Assembly: GCF_030581005.1 (NCBI RefSeq)
Contig: NZ_JAUQSX010000002.1
Location: forward strand, 124,001-188,000
Length of the DNA: 64,000 nt
Origin: Hymenobacter mellowenesis
GTDB lineage: Bacteria > Bacteroidota > Bacteroidia > Cytophagales > Hymenobacteraceae
Direction of reading: 5' to 3'
The position numbers and the translations under genes are program-made. Below, piece after piece: positions 11,101 to 18,217 of the stretch. The notes beneath the pieces are model-generated. The model was not told the origin of the DNA and ran no database searches. It saw only the letters and a program-made list of their open reading frames with translations. Position 1 is the stretch's first letter. The number at the start of each line of letters is the position of its first letter.

Positions 11101-11727
11101 GTTGAGCGAGATGGTGGTATCGTTCTGGCAAACAATGGCCACGGCCGTGTCCGAGAAAACGGGCGAGCGGTTGGAGATGAGCGGCGGGGCCATGCTCACG
11201 TACAGGGTGAGGTTCTGGCTGCCCGAGTTTGCCAGGTTGGTAATACCGGCGTTGCGCGCGCCTACCGAGTACACGGCGTAGTAGCCATCAAACGATACCG
11301 GCAAGCTCACCACCTGGGTGTACTTGCACAGGTAGAACGGCTGGCTGGGGCCCTGCACGGCGCAGCCCGTGGGCACGGGCGGCGAGATGGGCGGCGGCAG
11401 GTTCGTGTTGGTGGGTGTGGGCAACACCCGCGGAATGTTGAGGTTCTGCAGCACGGCGCCCGTGGTGCGGTTATAAACCGTGACCGGGGCGGTGGTGGGC
11501 GGCGGGGCAATGCCGTTGGGGTTGGCATTGGTGTAGAGGCCGTTGCTGTAGATGGTGACCGTGATTTCGTAGCGAAACGGGGCCGCCGTGGTGCCGTTGG
11601 CGTCGAGGTAGCGGTAGCTCATTTCGCCGCCCAGCAAGTGGGTAGCGCGCGCCGGGGCCATGCCCAGCACAAGCAGCGCCAGCAGCATAATCGACCCAAA
11701 AAAACGCCGTGGTAAGGTTTTAAACAT
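5176..11727 (-). CDS. giant PKD/Ig-like repeat protein with gliding-motility C-terminal domain
   Basis: A 2183-aa secreted protein. A signal peptide (residues 1-28, ending PARA) is followed by a region beginning THLLGGEMSYRYLD, then PKD/Ig-like domains. About residues 611-1547 form eleven tandem repeats of about 85 aa, each with paired cysteines (TCS... and GCS...) and the motif TYxWSPxTGLSS. More Ig/PKD-like domains follow, then fibronectin-like segments, and a final domain (last 90 residues) with ITPNRDGLNDVL and IFNRWGREVY. That last domain is the gliding-motility-associated C-terminal (CHU_C, type B) sorting domain that directs export by the type IX secretion system. It is probably a cell-surface adhesin or gliding component. 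Repeats 4-5 and 6-7 are near-identical in DNA as well as protein. Confidence 0.92.
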   Translation of the reverse strand: MFKTLPRRFFGSIMLLALLVLGMAPARATHLLGGEMSYRYLDANGTTAAPFRYEITVTIYSNGLYTNANPNGIAPPPTTAPVTVYNRTTGAVLQNLNIPRVLPTPTNTNLPPPISPPVPTGCAVQGPSQPFYLCKYTQVVSLPVSFDGYYAVYSVGARNAGITNLANSGSQNLTLYVSMAPPLISNRSPVFSDTAVAIVCQNDTTISLNNAVDADGDRLAYSFGTPYNALTSVVTSPPTFSTTPYFNSSYSAATPFGTGAGNFALLNASTGVAKYGATTNGLYVVAVDVQEYRNINGREVLIGTTRRDLQLVVSTCPATPPPVLPTTINTPRNYTIEEGQSLSIPITATQSSTPGHPLVLTANSVLLDGSGPFNTTFNNSTGTVQATTGTGTATATGTGTVSGTFVYNSACGQARATPYDIAITVRDNGCGGKLASDVFRITVTRAAGPNAINGPATVCDPAVVRTYTAAGPTPTSYSWTVRNGTISSGQGTNTVNVTWNSANTTGTLVLRGISSRGCPTDSVVKNVDIRPLPALTVAAASPTICLGGSTTLTVTGQAGLTYVWSGGGLNSTSTTVTVNPTTTTTYTITGTDGTCTISNTVTVTVTPPPTADAGADRSVCPGVASTPLGGTPIAGATYSWSPATGLSSTTVANPTVTLPNTTNAPIVTTYTLTVSIGNNCSSVGTVRVTVNPAATANAGPALSTCSGVASAPIGTAALTGYTYSWSPATGLSSATAAQPTVTLPNTTGAPITQTYTVTATTANGCSATSTVVVTINPAAVATPGPAISFCSGTTSAPLGGTATPVAGTTYSWSPTTGLSNPNILNPAVTGTNTTGSPINTAYTLTATTANGCSATATVVVTINPAAVADAGQAKSTCSNVPVAIGNGTAVAGTTYAWTPTTGLSSASVLNPTVTLPNLTSANITQTYTLTATTANGCVATSTVVVTVFPAAVAAPGPAVAFCSGASATLGSGTAVAGTTYAWSPATGLSSASVLNPTITLTNTTGAPITTTYTLTATTANGCSATGTVAVTVNQAAVADAGLAKSTCSNVPVAIGNGTAVAGTTYAWSPTAGLSSTSVLNPTVTLPNTTSANITQTYTLTATTTQGCSATSTVVVTIFPAAVAAAGPAVAFCSGASATLGSGTAVAGTTYAWSPATGLSSASVLNPTITLTNTTGAPITTTYTLTATTANGCTATSTVAVTVNQAAVAQAGTAKTTCSNVPTTIGTGTAVAGTTYAWTPTTGLSSASVLTPTVTLANTTGAPITTTYTLTATTAQGCTATSTVAVTVNPAAVAQAGLDKTTCSNVPTTIGTGTAVAGTTYAWTPATGLSSASVLTPTVTLANTTGANITQQYILLATTANGCFQRDTVVVTVNPAAVAVAGANQTTCSNTAVTLGAAPLTGTTYSWSPATGLSSATVANPTFTLANTTNAPIVTTFTLTATTANGCVATSTVTVTVNPASISNAGPAVAVCDGKRVTLGAAPLTGYTYSWSPATDLSSATVAQPVLLGVNTGTAPITRTYTLTATTASGCVSTATVVVTINPRPAPEPIVGPASVCPTVTGIAYSVPTPAGTAYTWLVNGGTIASGQGTPAITVNWGVAQTGGFVKVFRLNAQGCSSDTTTLPIIINQRLQTVRPTGPGDVVAVAPVPRSVCQADGPYTYTSGSFANGSSYSWLIIGGTQVSTFQNTVSVNWAPVTVPTIGKIVVTETSNPTGGVCRGVSDTLRVLINPSPLTTLAITAPARVCQSSGPVMFALPGGFTGSTYTFRLSGTVLAGTGNSRTLATLPAPGAYTLTVQETTSAGCTGPLYTTPFTVNPMPATPTISGSGFVCNVATPQQYAIANPTAGASYQWTIVGGTITSTPLTASTVTVRFNATGPYSVSAQEVSASPASCPSVAATRTILFDAPNVALTLGSVDIASNSRIILTLNAPNSTNTPNQVQIMRRVAGSGAFVAVGQTPVASTTYTDANNVDANANSYEYRLDLTNGCGTLVSSQVVQTVRLVTTPLPGAGGRDQGNVSLTWNAYVGFTVKEYRIYRRVDGGTSTLLKAVPAGTLTTIVSNTDANNLASGVGFKQNFRVVAVSTDATERLSNSNETAVDFANDTKVYNIITPNRDGLNDVLVIDNIALYPGNTFTIFNRWGREVYTTTNYQNNWGGDDSIAPGQYFYLLKLPNGTSIKNWFEVVK
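7085..9893 (-). repeat. eleven tandem ~255-bp coding repeats
   Basis: Within the giant gene, eleven units of about 255 bp encode 85-aa Ig-like modules. Units alternate between an AKSTCSNVP type and a PAVAFCSGA type in the middle of the array. The pair at about 8621-9130 and the pair at about 8111-8620 are close DNA copies, so at least one two-unit (about 510 bp) duplication is recent. Boundaries are approximate, read from the translated repeats. Confidence 0.85.
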
Positions 11728-11763
11728 ATAAAAAGGTAAAGGGAGGGAATGCGGAACGAAAAC

Positions 11764-11785
11764 CCGGCGGCCCGCAGGCCGCCGG
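11764..11785 (-). terminator. terminator hairpin after the GEVED gene
   Basis: Perfect 9-bp GC stem (CCGGCGGCC / GGCCGCCGG) with a 4-base loop. On the minus strand it is followed by a short run of T. It sits between the stop of the GEVED gene and the start of the giant gene. Confidence 0.6.
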
Positions 11786-11828
11786 ATTAGTTGAAGCAGA
11801 TAAATGGGAAAAGCCGACCGGCAGCAGG

Positions 11829-14090
11829 CTACTCGCGCACCACGCGGCGCACGGCGGTTTCGCCTTTGGCGTTGCGCAGCTGCAACATGTACACGCCGGG
11901 GGCGAGGCGGCTCAGGTCCAGCTCGGCATCGGCGGCGGGGCCGAGGCGCAGGCTGGTGGTGAGCAGGGTGGCGCCCAGCAGGTTTTGCACAGTGGCGGCG
12001 TAGGCACCGGTGGCGCTGGCATCGGGCAGGTGCAGGTGTACCCGGCCGTCGGGGGTGGGGGTGGGGTAAACGCTGAGGCTGGGCAGGGCTTGCGCCTCGC
12101 GAGCCGCCAAGGGGCCAAACACCAGCTGGTAGTCTTCCACCTCGGCGTTCAGCAGGTTCACGGTGCAGGCGGTGGGCTGGTTGTTATTGGCCACCACTAT
12201 CACTCGCATCCGGGCGCTGAGGCCAGCGGTGGGGCTCGTCACCGCGAAGGAGGTGGTGTAGGTCGCCGACGAGGGGCCGGCCGTCGTCAGGCCGTTCACC
12301 AGCAGTTCGCCGTTGTCGAATATCCCGTTCTGGTTCTGGTCTACCCATATCGACGTGCGGTGAGCCGCCGCCAGGTTGGTCGTCACCGTGATGTTGACCG
12401 TGCGGCTGGCGCCCATGGCAATGGGCGTGGTGGTATAGTTGCCGTAGCCGCCCGTGGAGTTGCCCGTCGTGTTGTTATATCCCGGCTGCGCGTTGCTCAC
12501 CAGCACCGTCTGGATGCTGAAGGGGCTGGGCTGCTGGACACCGCCGGGCCCCGTGCCCCCGGTGCCGTTGGCGGCGCAGTAGGTGAAGCACGGCAGCTGA
12601 ATGGTGAGGTAGTTGAGGCGCGTGGTGGTGGCCGAGCCGTTCGAGTTGGTGGCCGTCAGGCTCACGGTGTAGGTGCCGGCCGCGGTGTACTGGTGCGAAG
12701 GGTTCTGGGCGGTGCTGGTGGTGCCATCACCGAAATTCCACAGCCACGAAGTGGGCGCGTTCTGGGTGCCGTCGGTGAACTGCACGGGGTTGATGCAGTT
12801 GCCGGCCACGTAGTTGCTCGTGAAGCTCACCAGCGGCGGGGCCGTGTTGGGGCGCGCGATGATGGTGTAATCTTCGGCTTGGCCGCTGGCCTGGCTGGCG
12901 CAGGGACCGGTGCTGTTGCCCACGGCATCGGCAATCACGCGCAGGCGCAGGGGCTGGTTCAGGGTGATGGTGCCGGGCAGGGTGATGGTGGTGGTGGGGC
13001 TCACCGTGTTCAGGGCCACGTAAATCTGCTCACCGCTGGTCAGCGAGCCGTCGTTGTTGCCGTCGAGGTACACGCGGATGTCGTGCGCGTTGGTGCCGCC
13101 CGTGGTGATAATCATCTGGGTGCTCAAACCCACCATCAGCTCGGCGCGCTGCGTGCAGGTGAAGTCCTGGTAGCCCGCGCTGCCATCGGCCGAAGTGTTG
13201 TCGATGGTGCCCAGCCGGAAGCGGGTGATGCCGTAGTTGCCGAAGTAGTTAATCGTAGTGGGCGTGCAGGAGGCCGCCACGGGCACCTGGGTGTTGTAGG
13301 TGATGCTGGTGGTAGCCGTGGTATTGTTGCCGGCCGCGTTGGTCACCCGCAAAGTCACGGCGTAGGTGCCGGCCGTGGTGTAGCAGTGGTTGGGGTTCTG
13401 AATGGTGCTGGTGGTGCCGTCGCCAAACGTCCAGAGCCAAGCCGTGGGCACGTTCTGGCTGGCGTCGGTGAACTGGATGCAGCCGGTGCAGGTGGTGGTG
13501 GCGCTGGTGGTGAAGGCGGCCACCGGCGGGCTGGTGTTGGCCGAGAGCGTCACGCTGTAGTCCTCGTCCTGCGAGTACACCGGCGTGGAGCACGAGGTCG
13601 GAAGCGGGCTGTTGGCGTAGTCGGCGGCCACGCGCATGCGCAGGCGCGAGGTGAGCGTGGCCGTGGCCGGCACCACGAAAGTGCCCGAATGCGTGGTGGC
13701 GTTGTCGGAGCTGAACACCAGCTCGTTGTTGCCGGTGAAGGCGCCGTCGTTGTTGTAGTCTATCCACACGCGCACGTTTTGGGCGGGCGAGGTGGTGCGC
13801 ACACTGATGGGGTAGCTCTGGCCCACCACCAGCGCCGCGTTCTGCGTGCAACTGTAGTCGTGGTAGCCGGCCGTGTACGCCGTGCGGTTGGCCAGCACGG
13901 TGGTGCCCACCGTCACGTTCAGAATCGCCATGCCGTAGATGGATGGGTTGGCGATGCTGGCCGAGCCCGGGGTGCAGGCCGCCGTGACGGGACAGGTCTG
14001 GGCCTCAGCGGCCGACGAGACGCCCAGCGTTAACAGAACGGCCGCTACGCCGGAAGCAATGCGGGACCAAGAACGTAGGAGTGGAAGCAT
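11829..14090 (-). CDS. GEVED/PKD domain protein with T9SS type A sorting domain
   Basis: A 753-aa secreted protein. The start at 14090 (MLPLLRSWSRIAS) gives a clean signal peptide ending AEAQ; an in-frame upstream ATG would add 27 residues with no such signal. Three GEVED-type modules can be seen, each with a VRVWIDYNNDGAF/IRVYLDGNNDGSL/SIWVDQNQNGIF strand and a closing QDEDYSV/QAEDYTI/EVEDYQL. The first two are followed by PKD domains (WLWTFGDGTTST, WLWNFGDGTTST). The last 80 residues carry the LSVYPTPTPDGRVHL start and LAPGVYMLQL of a type A T9SS tail. It is probably a surface or released protein, transcribed in the same direction as the giant repeat protein and 101 bases from it. Confidence 0.92.
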   Translation of the reverse strand: MLPLLRSWSRIASGVAAVLLTLGVSSAAEAQTCPVTAACTPGSASIANPSIYGMAILNVTVGTTVLANRTAYTAGYHDYSCTQNAALVVGQSYPISVRTTSPAQNVRVWIDYNNDGAFTGNNELVFSSDNATTHSGTFVVPATATLTSRLRMRVAADYANSPLPTSCSTPVYSQDEDYSVTLSANTSPPVAAFTTSATTTCTGCIQFTDASQNVPTAWLWTFGDGTTSTIQNPNHCYTTAGTYAVTLRVTNAAGNNTTATTSITYNTQVPVAASCTPTTINYFGNYGITRFRLGTIDNTSADGSAGYQDFTCTQRAELMVGLSTQMIITTGGTNAHDIRVYLDGNNDGSLTSGEQIYVALNTVSPTTTITLPGTITLNQPLRLRVIADAVGNSTGPCASQASGQAEDYTIIARPNTAPPLVSFTSNYVAGNCINPVQFTDGTQNAPTSWLWNFGDGTTSTAQNPSHQYTAAGTYTVSLTATNSNGSATTTRLNYLTIQLPCFTYCAANGTGGTGPGGVQQPSPFSIQTVLVSNAQPGYNNTTGNSTGGYGNYTTTPIAMGASRTVNITVTTNLAAAHRTSIWVDQNQNGIFDNGELLVNGLTTAGPSSATYTTSFAVTSPTAGLSARMRVIVVANNNQPTACTVNLLNAEVEDYQLVFGPLAAREAQALPSLSVYPTPTPDGRVHLHLPDASATGAYAATVQNLLGATLLTTSLRLGPAADAELDLSRLAPGVYMLQLRNAKGETAVRRVVRE

Positions 14091-14379
14091 ACGGTATTTT
14101 GTGGGAAAACAATAGAATTCAATGGATAAATGTAAGGAGAAAATGCCGACCTCAAGGCCGGAATCGGCCATTTTCGGTTTTTATTCGCCCATGTCCCAAA
14201 CGGGTTCGGCCAAAGCTCCTTTTTATCCTCCCGGCGGGCGCCGGTTCCTTGCCTGACTGCCGCCAGCAGGCAGGGTTTAAAAAGCACCGGGCAAAAATCG
14301 CACCATCTGGCCGTAAATTTGGGCGCAACCTGCCTGTTTCGCTTTTTACGGCTTTCGCCAGCCCTCTTCTTTTCACCCC
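14091..14379. promoter_or_regulatory. divergent intergenic region with putative -7 element
   Basis: 289 bases between the divergent GEVED and SDR genes. TAAATTTG at 14314-14321 on the + strand matches TAnnTTTG and would start the SDR transcript near 14327, but no TTG lies 19-21 bases upstream. Nothing else is recognised here. Confidence 0.3.
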
Positions 14380-15189
14380 ATGCCTACTCCTACTGTACTC
14401 ATCACCGGCGGCACTTCGGGCATTGGCCGGGCCTGCGCGCTGGCCTTTGGCCGGGCCGGCTACCAGGTGGCCATCACGGGCCGCGACGAAAAAAAACTCG
14501 CTGAAACCGCTCAGGCCCTGGCCGCCGCCGGCATTGCCCACCTCACGGTGCGGGCCGACGTGGGCGACGAAGCCGCCGCCGAGCGCGCCGTGCAGGAAAC
14601 CGTGGCCCGCTTCGGTGGCCTCGACGTGCTGCTCAACAACGCCGGCATCAGCATGCGCGCCCGCTTTCAGGACGCGGAACTGGATGTGATTAAGAAGCTC
14701 ATGCAAACCAACTTCTTCGGCACCGTTTTCAGCACCAAGTTTGCCCTGCCACACCTGCTCAAAAGCAAGGGCACAGTGGTGGGCATCAGCAGCATTGCAG
14801 GCTACCGCGGTTTGCCAGGCCGCACAGGGTACTCAGCGTCCAAGTTTGCCATGAACGGCTTTCTCGAAGCCCTGCGCACCGAATTGCTCGACCAGGGCGT
14901 GAACGTGCTCACGGCCGCGCCGGGCTTCACCTCCTCCAACATCCGCAATACGGCCTTGGCCGCCGACGGCTCGGCGCAGGGCGAGAGCCCGCGCGACGAG
15001 GGCGCCATGATGAGCAGCGAAGCTGTGGCCGACGAAATCCTGCGGGCCGTGCAGCAGCGCAAGCGCACACTGGTGCTCACGGGCCAGGGCAAGCTGGTGG
15101 TTTTCCTCAACAAATGGCTGCCCGGCCTGAGCGACAAGCTCGTGCTGAATCATTTCCGGAAGGAGGAGAAGGGCGTGGACGTGGGGTAG
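14380..15189 (+). CDS. SDR family oxidoreductase
   Basis: A 269-aa classical short-chain dehydrogenase/reductase. The Rossmann cofactor motif TGGTSGIG (residues 8-15), NNAG near residue 89, the catalytic serine in SSIAGYRG and the YSASK active site (Tyr-x-x-x-Lys) are all present, so the enzyme should be active with NAD(P)H. The region after the active site reads APGFTSSNIRNTAL, as in the DHRS7/YqjQ-like group that acts on ketones or aldehydes, but the substrate is not known. No signal peptide: cytosolic. The gene is single, followed by a nested hairpin and a convergent protease gene. Confidence 0.92.
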   Translation: MPTPTVLITGGTSGIGRACALAFGRAGYQVAITGRDEKKLAETAQALAAAGIAHLTVRADVGDEAAAERAVQETVARFGGLDVLLNNAGISMRARFQDAELDVIKKLMQTNFFGTVFSTKFALPHLLKSKGTVVGISSIAGYRGLPGRTGYSASKFAMNGFLEALRTELLDQGVNVLTAAPGFTSSNIRNTALAADGSAQGESPRDEGAMMSSEAVADEILRAVQQRKRTLVLTGQGKLVVFLNKWLPGLSDKLVLNHFRKEEKGVDVG

Positions 15190-15209
15190 AAGGCGACTCG
15201 TTCTGACGG

Positions 15210-15400
15210 GCGCCTCACCCCCCGACCCCCTCTCCTTGGGGAGAGGAGGAGCTACGGCCGCGCATCTGGCTCCATTGGCAAATGACTTGATAAATCAAAA
15301 AAGCCTCCCGCATTGTGCGGGAGGCTTTTTTGATTTATCATCTAAACTGTCGCCTGGCTCCCCCTCTCCCCAAGGAGAGGGGGGCCGGGGGGTGAGGCGC
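15210..15400. repeat. family D inverted repeat enclosing a terminator
   Basis: Outer arms at 15210-15246 and 15361-15400 (GCGCCTCACCCCCC... and its complement) pair with only a few gaps. Inside them sits the terminator at 15288-15340. It lies between the convergent SDR and S8 protease genes. The same nested design occurs at 26416-26582. Confidence 0.85.
15288..15340. terminator. bidirectional terminator, 25-bp perfect stem
   Basis: Arms 15288-15312 and 15316-15340 are perfectly complementary with a 3-base loop. A GC-rich core is flanked by A-run and T-run on both sides, so it can stop transcription from both convergent genes. Confidence 0.9.
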
Positions 15401-15413
15401 CCCGCCCGGACAA

Positions 15414-17144
15414 CTACAGCGACGCCTTCTGCGCCAGCTTCACCGCCTCGTACATATCCACCACGCCGCCGGTGACGGAGAGGGTGGAGAAATCAACTTC
15501 CTTCTCGGTGCCGGGCACCTGCACTTTGGTGTGGTGCACCTGGGCCGACTGCATGATGATGCGCTTCAAATCGGTGGCCGTGAGCTTGGGGAAGTAGGAC
15601 TTGAGTACTGCCGCCACGCCGGCCGTGACGGGCGAGGCCATGCTGGTGCCGCTTTCATTGCCAAACGTGCTGCCGGGCAGGGTGCTGAAAATGCCCACGC
15701 CGGGCGCGAACACATCGACGGCCTTCTTGCTGTAGTTCGAGAAATCGGCGGGCAGGTTGGCGTTGTCCTTCGGGCCGGAAGCGCCCACGGTGAGCAGGTT
15801 GGGCACCACGCCTTTGTTGATGTAGAACGAGGCCGGATAGTTATCGGTCACGTCGAGGTTATTGTTTTCGTTGCCGGCGGCATGCACCAGCAGCACGTTT
15901 TTGGCGGCGGCGTACTTGAAGGCGGCTTCCACAGCCGGGCGCTGGGGCGAAAATTCCTTGCCGAAGCTCATGTTAATGATGCTGGCGCCGTTGTCGACGG
16001 CGTAGCGGATGGCATTGGCGATGTCCTTGTCGCGCTCGTCGCCGTCGGGCACGGCGCGCACCATCATGATGCGGACCGGGGCGGGGGCCAGGCCCTGCAC
16101 GCCCAGGTTATTGTCGCGCACGGCCGCGATGATGCCCGACACGTGGGTGCCGTGCATGGGGTCGGGGCCGTGGAGGTCGTTGTTGCCATAGTAGCGCTGG
16201 GTGAGGTCGTCGGGGTTGTCCTTCACGATGTCGGCGCGCGGGTTGAACTTCAGATTGAGCGAATTGTCGAGCAGGCTGCGCTCCTGCTTCGCGCCTTCGT
16301 TGAGCTGGGTTATCAGGGCGTCGGCGTCGGCGGCGCCGGTCTGGCGCATCATGTCCAGCATGCCGGCGGCGGCGCGCTTGAGGTTGGGGTCGTCGGTGTT
16401 GGCGTTTTTGAGGGCGGTGGTGTCGAGCTTCTCGGTGCCGAGGGCCTGCTTCATGGCCGCCACCATCTGGGTGAGGGGGCCGGCCATGCTTTCCACGTCC
16501 TGGTTGCGCTGGGTTTCTTCGGCTAGGCGCGCTTTGTAGGCTTTTTCGGCTTTCTGGTAGAGGGCGTAATCGGCCTTTTCGGTGGGCTTCACCGTAGCGG
16601 CGGTTTTGCCCTTGAAGCGCGTCCGGCCGGCCGCTACAATGCGCGTCATCTCTAGCGTTTCGGCGTTCACGTTGCGGCCGTCGGGGCCGCCGAGGAAGTT
16701 CCAGCCGTGTACGTCGTCGATGTAGCCATTTTTGTCGTCGTCGATGCCGTTGCCGGGAATTTCCTTGGCATTGGTCCACAAAATCGGCTTCAAATCGACG
16801 TGGGCCGTGTCGATGCCCGAGTCGATAACGGCTACCACGATGGGCGTCGGCCGCAGCGACTTCAGCAGCTCATTATAGGTGCGGGTGGCGCCCACGCCGG
16901 GTACTTTGTCCTGCTCGGGGTCTTGGAGGTACCACTGGGCGGCGCTCTGGTCGCCGATGGGGGCGGGTTTGGCCGGGGCTGGCGTTTCGGGCGGAATGGC
17001 ATTGGCCACGGCGGGGGCCACCACGGGCGCACTCACCGCCGCCGATACGGCCGGCGAAGAAGCCTGGGGCCGGCGGGCGCAGGAAGAAAACAGCGTGACG
17101 GCCAGCAGCAGAGGCAGCGAAACGCGAGGGAAGGTTGTAGTCAT
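15414..17144 (-). CDS. S8 family serine peptidase, lipoprotein
   Basis: A 576-aa subtilisin-like protease. A lipoprotein signal ends at Cys22 (VTLFSSC), followed by an Ala/Pro-rich linker, so it is likely membrane-anchored outside the cytoplasm. The catalytic triad is intact: Asp108 in VVAVIDSGID, His about 330 in HGTHVSGIIAA, and Ser about 501 in GTSMASPVTAGVAA. About 220 residues separate Asp and His, far more than in ordinary subtilases. The extra part (about 165-315) is helical and charged. Similar insertions occur in some Bacteroidota S8 proteins. Substrate unknown. Confidence 0.93.
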   Translation of the reverse strand: MTTTFPRVSLPLLLAVTLFSSCARRPQASSPAVSAAVSAPVVAPAVANAIPPETPAPAKPAPIGDQSAAQWYLQDPEQDKVPGVGATRTYNELLKSLRPTPIVVAVIDSGIDTAHVDLKPILWTNAKEIPGNGIDDDKNGYIDDVHGWNFLGGPDGRNVNAETLEMTRIVAAGRTRFKGKTAATVKPTEKADYALYQKAEKAYKARLAEETQRNQDVESMAGPLTQMVAAMKQALGTEKLDTTALKNANTDDPNLKRAAAGMLDMMRQTGAADADALITQLNEGAKQERSLLDNSLNLKFNPRADIVKDNPDDLTQRYYGNNDLHGPDPMHGTHVSGIIAAVRDNNLGVQGLAPAPVRIMMVRAVPDGDERDKDIANAIRYAVDNGASIINMSFGKEFSPQRPAVEAAFKYAAAKNVLLVHAAGNENNNLDVTDNYPASFYINKGVVPNLLTVGASGPKDNANLPADFSNYSKKAVDVFAPGVGIFSTLPGSTFGNESGTSMASPVTAGVAAVLKSYFPKLTATDLKRIIMQSAQVHHTKVQVPGTEKEVDFSTLSVTGGVVDMYEAVKLAQKASL

Positions 17145-17334
17145 ATTCTTAATAAGGAGAAGGCTGCGGTCGTAGTGCTGGTGGTTCGCGTTTCCGCACC
17201 GTTAGAACTGTTTGGGCATCGTGCTGGTACGCGAACGACAAAGTTCGCGCTGCTACGCGCTACGTTGGGCCTAAAGACGTGCCTGGTGCGGCCGATGTTG
17301 CGCCCGGCTGCGCGCAGCACGTTTATTTGTGCCC
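17145..17334. promoter_or_regulatory. divergent promoter region, possible leaderless promoter for DUF3667 gene
   Basis: TTG at 17298-17300, a 21-base spacer and TTTATTTG at 17322-17329 resemble the Bacteroidota promoter with one mismatch in the -7 box. Transcription would begin about at the ATG at 17335, giving a leaderless message. The region also holds the 22-base palindromic repeat at 17229-17250. Confidence 0.35.
17229..17250. repeat. 22-base palindromic repeat, copy 1
   Basis: GCGAAC and GTTCGC arms around GACAAA, identical over 22 bases to 52479-52500. A related GTTCGCGTTTCCGC block lies nearby at about 17186-17199, and again (opposite strand) beside the second copy. Confidence 0.6.
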
Positions 17335-18126
17335 ATGTCCGACGCCCCCGCTGCCCCCGATACTGCGTGCCTGAACTGCGGCCACGCCCTGCCGCCGCCC
17401 GGCTGCTTCTGCCCGCAGTGCGGGCAGGCGCCGGCCCACCGCCTAAGCACGGCCCACGTGCTGCACGAGGTGTTGCACGTCTTCACGCACGCCGACAAAG
17501 GGATTTTTGCCTTTGTTCCGCAGGTGTTATTCCGGCCCGGCCGGCTGGTGGCCGACTACCTGGCCGGCCGCCGCAAGCGCCACTTCAACCCCTTTCAGTT
17601 CCTGCTGCTGGTGGTGGGTTTTGCCACCCTGCTCGGCGTGAAGCTGCATTATTACGATGGCGTGGGCGAGGGCGTGGCCGCCTACATGGAACGCACCAAG
17701 CACATCAGCGCCGTGCAGGTGCAGCGCGTCGAGCACTATTTCCACGCCATTGGGGCATTTTTCAATGTGTATTGGCTGGCGCTGCTGCCGGTGCAGGCCC
17801 TGCTGACCTGGGCCGCGTACCGCAGCCGGGGCCTCAACTACGCCGAGTCGGTGCTGGTGCAGGTGGTGATGGGCTGCGCGTTTCAGTTGATTTTGCTGGT
17901 AGCGCTGCCCGCCGCCGTGCTGCTGCACGTGCGGCAGGCCGGCCTGAGCACGGCCATTCTGCAGGCGCTTATCATCATCACCTACCTGGCCCTCATCGGG
18001 CGGCAAGGGCTGGGGCTGGGCTGGCCGGGCGCGCTGGGCCGGGCGGTGCTGGTGGGCTTGGGCGCCGGCTTGCTCAACTACGCCCTCAACTACGCCGCCT
18101 TCAACCTGTACGTGTATCAGGGGTGA
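17335..18126 (+). CDS. DUF3667 domain-containing membrane protein
   Basis: A 263-aa protein with an N-terminal zinc ribbon (CLNCG and CPQCG knuckles within residues 12-32), then the conserved LHEVLHVFTHADKGIFAF and FRPGRLVADYLAGRRKRHFNPFQFLLL of DUF3667. Four or five hydrophobic segments follow (about residues 83-100, 143-160, 172-200, 205-225, 230-255), so it is an inner-membrane protein with a cytoplasmic zinc ribbon. Its function is unknown. A GTG six bases upstream is possible, but the ATG at 17335 fits the promoter position better. Divergent from the S8 protease gene. Confidence 0.88.
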   Translation: MSDAPAAPDTACLNCGHALPPPGCFCPQCGQAPAHRLSTAHVLHEVLHVFTHADKGIFAFVPQVLFRPGRLVADYLAGRRKRHFNPFQFLLLVVGFATLLGVKLHYYDGVGEGVAAYMERTKHISAVQVQRVEHYFHAIGAFFNVYWLALLPVQALLTWAAYRSRGLNYAESVLVQVVMGCAFQLILLVALPAAVLLHVRQAGLSTAILQALIIITYLALIGRQGLGLGWPGALGRAVLVGLGAGLLNYALNYAAFNLYVYQG

Positions 18127-18217
18127 GGAGCGACCAATCGGTCGGGCCGCCTTAGGCGGTCCGACTGGGCAGCCGCGCCATCCGGTAACTTCACGGCCTC
18201 ATTCTGGTTTCCTGCGC

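Noticed and set aside
11985-14033. 682-codon frame on the + strand opposite the GEVED gene
   Set aside because: Shadow of a GC-rich gene; composition is Gly/Val/Arg/His-rich without domains, while the minus strand has signal peptide, GEVED, PKD and sorting domains.
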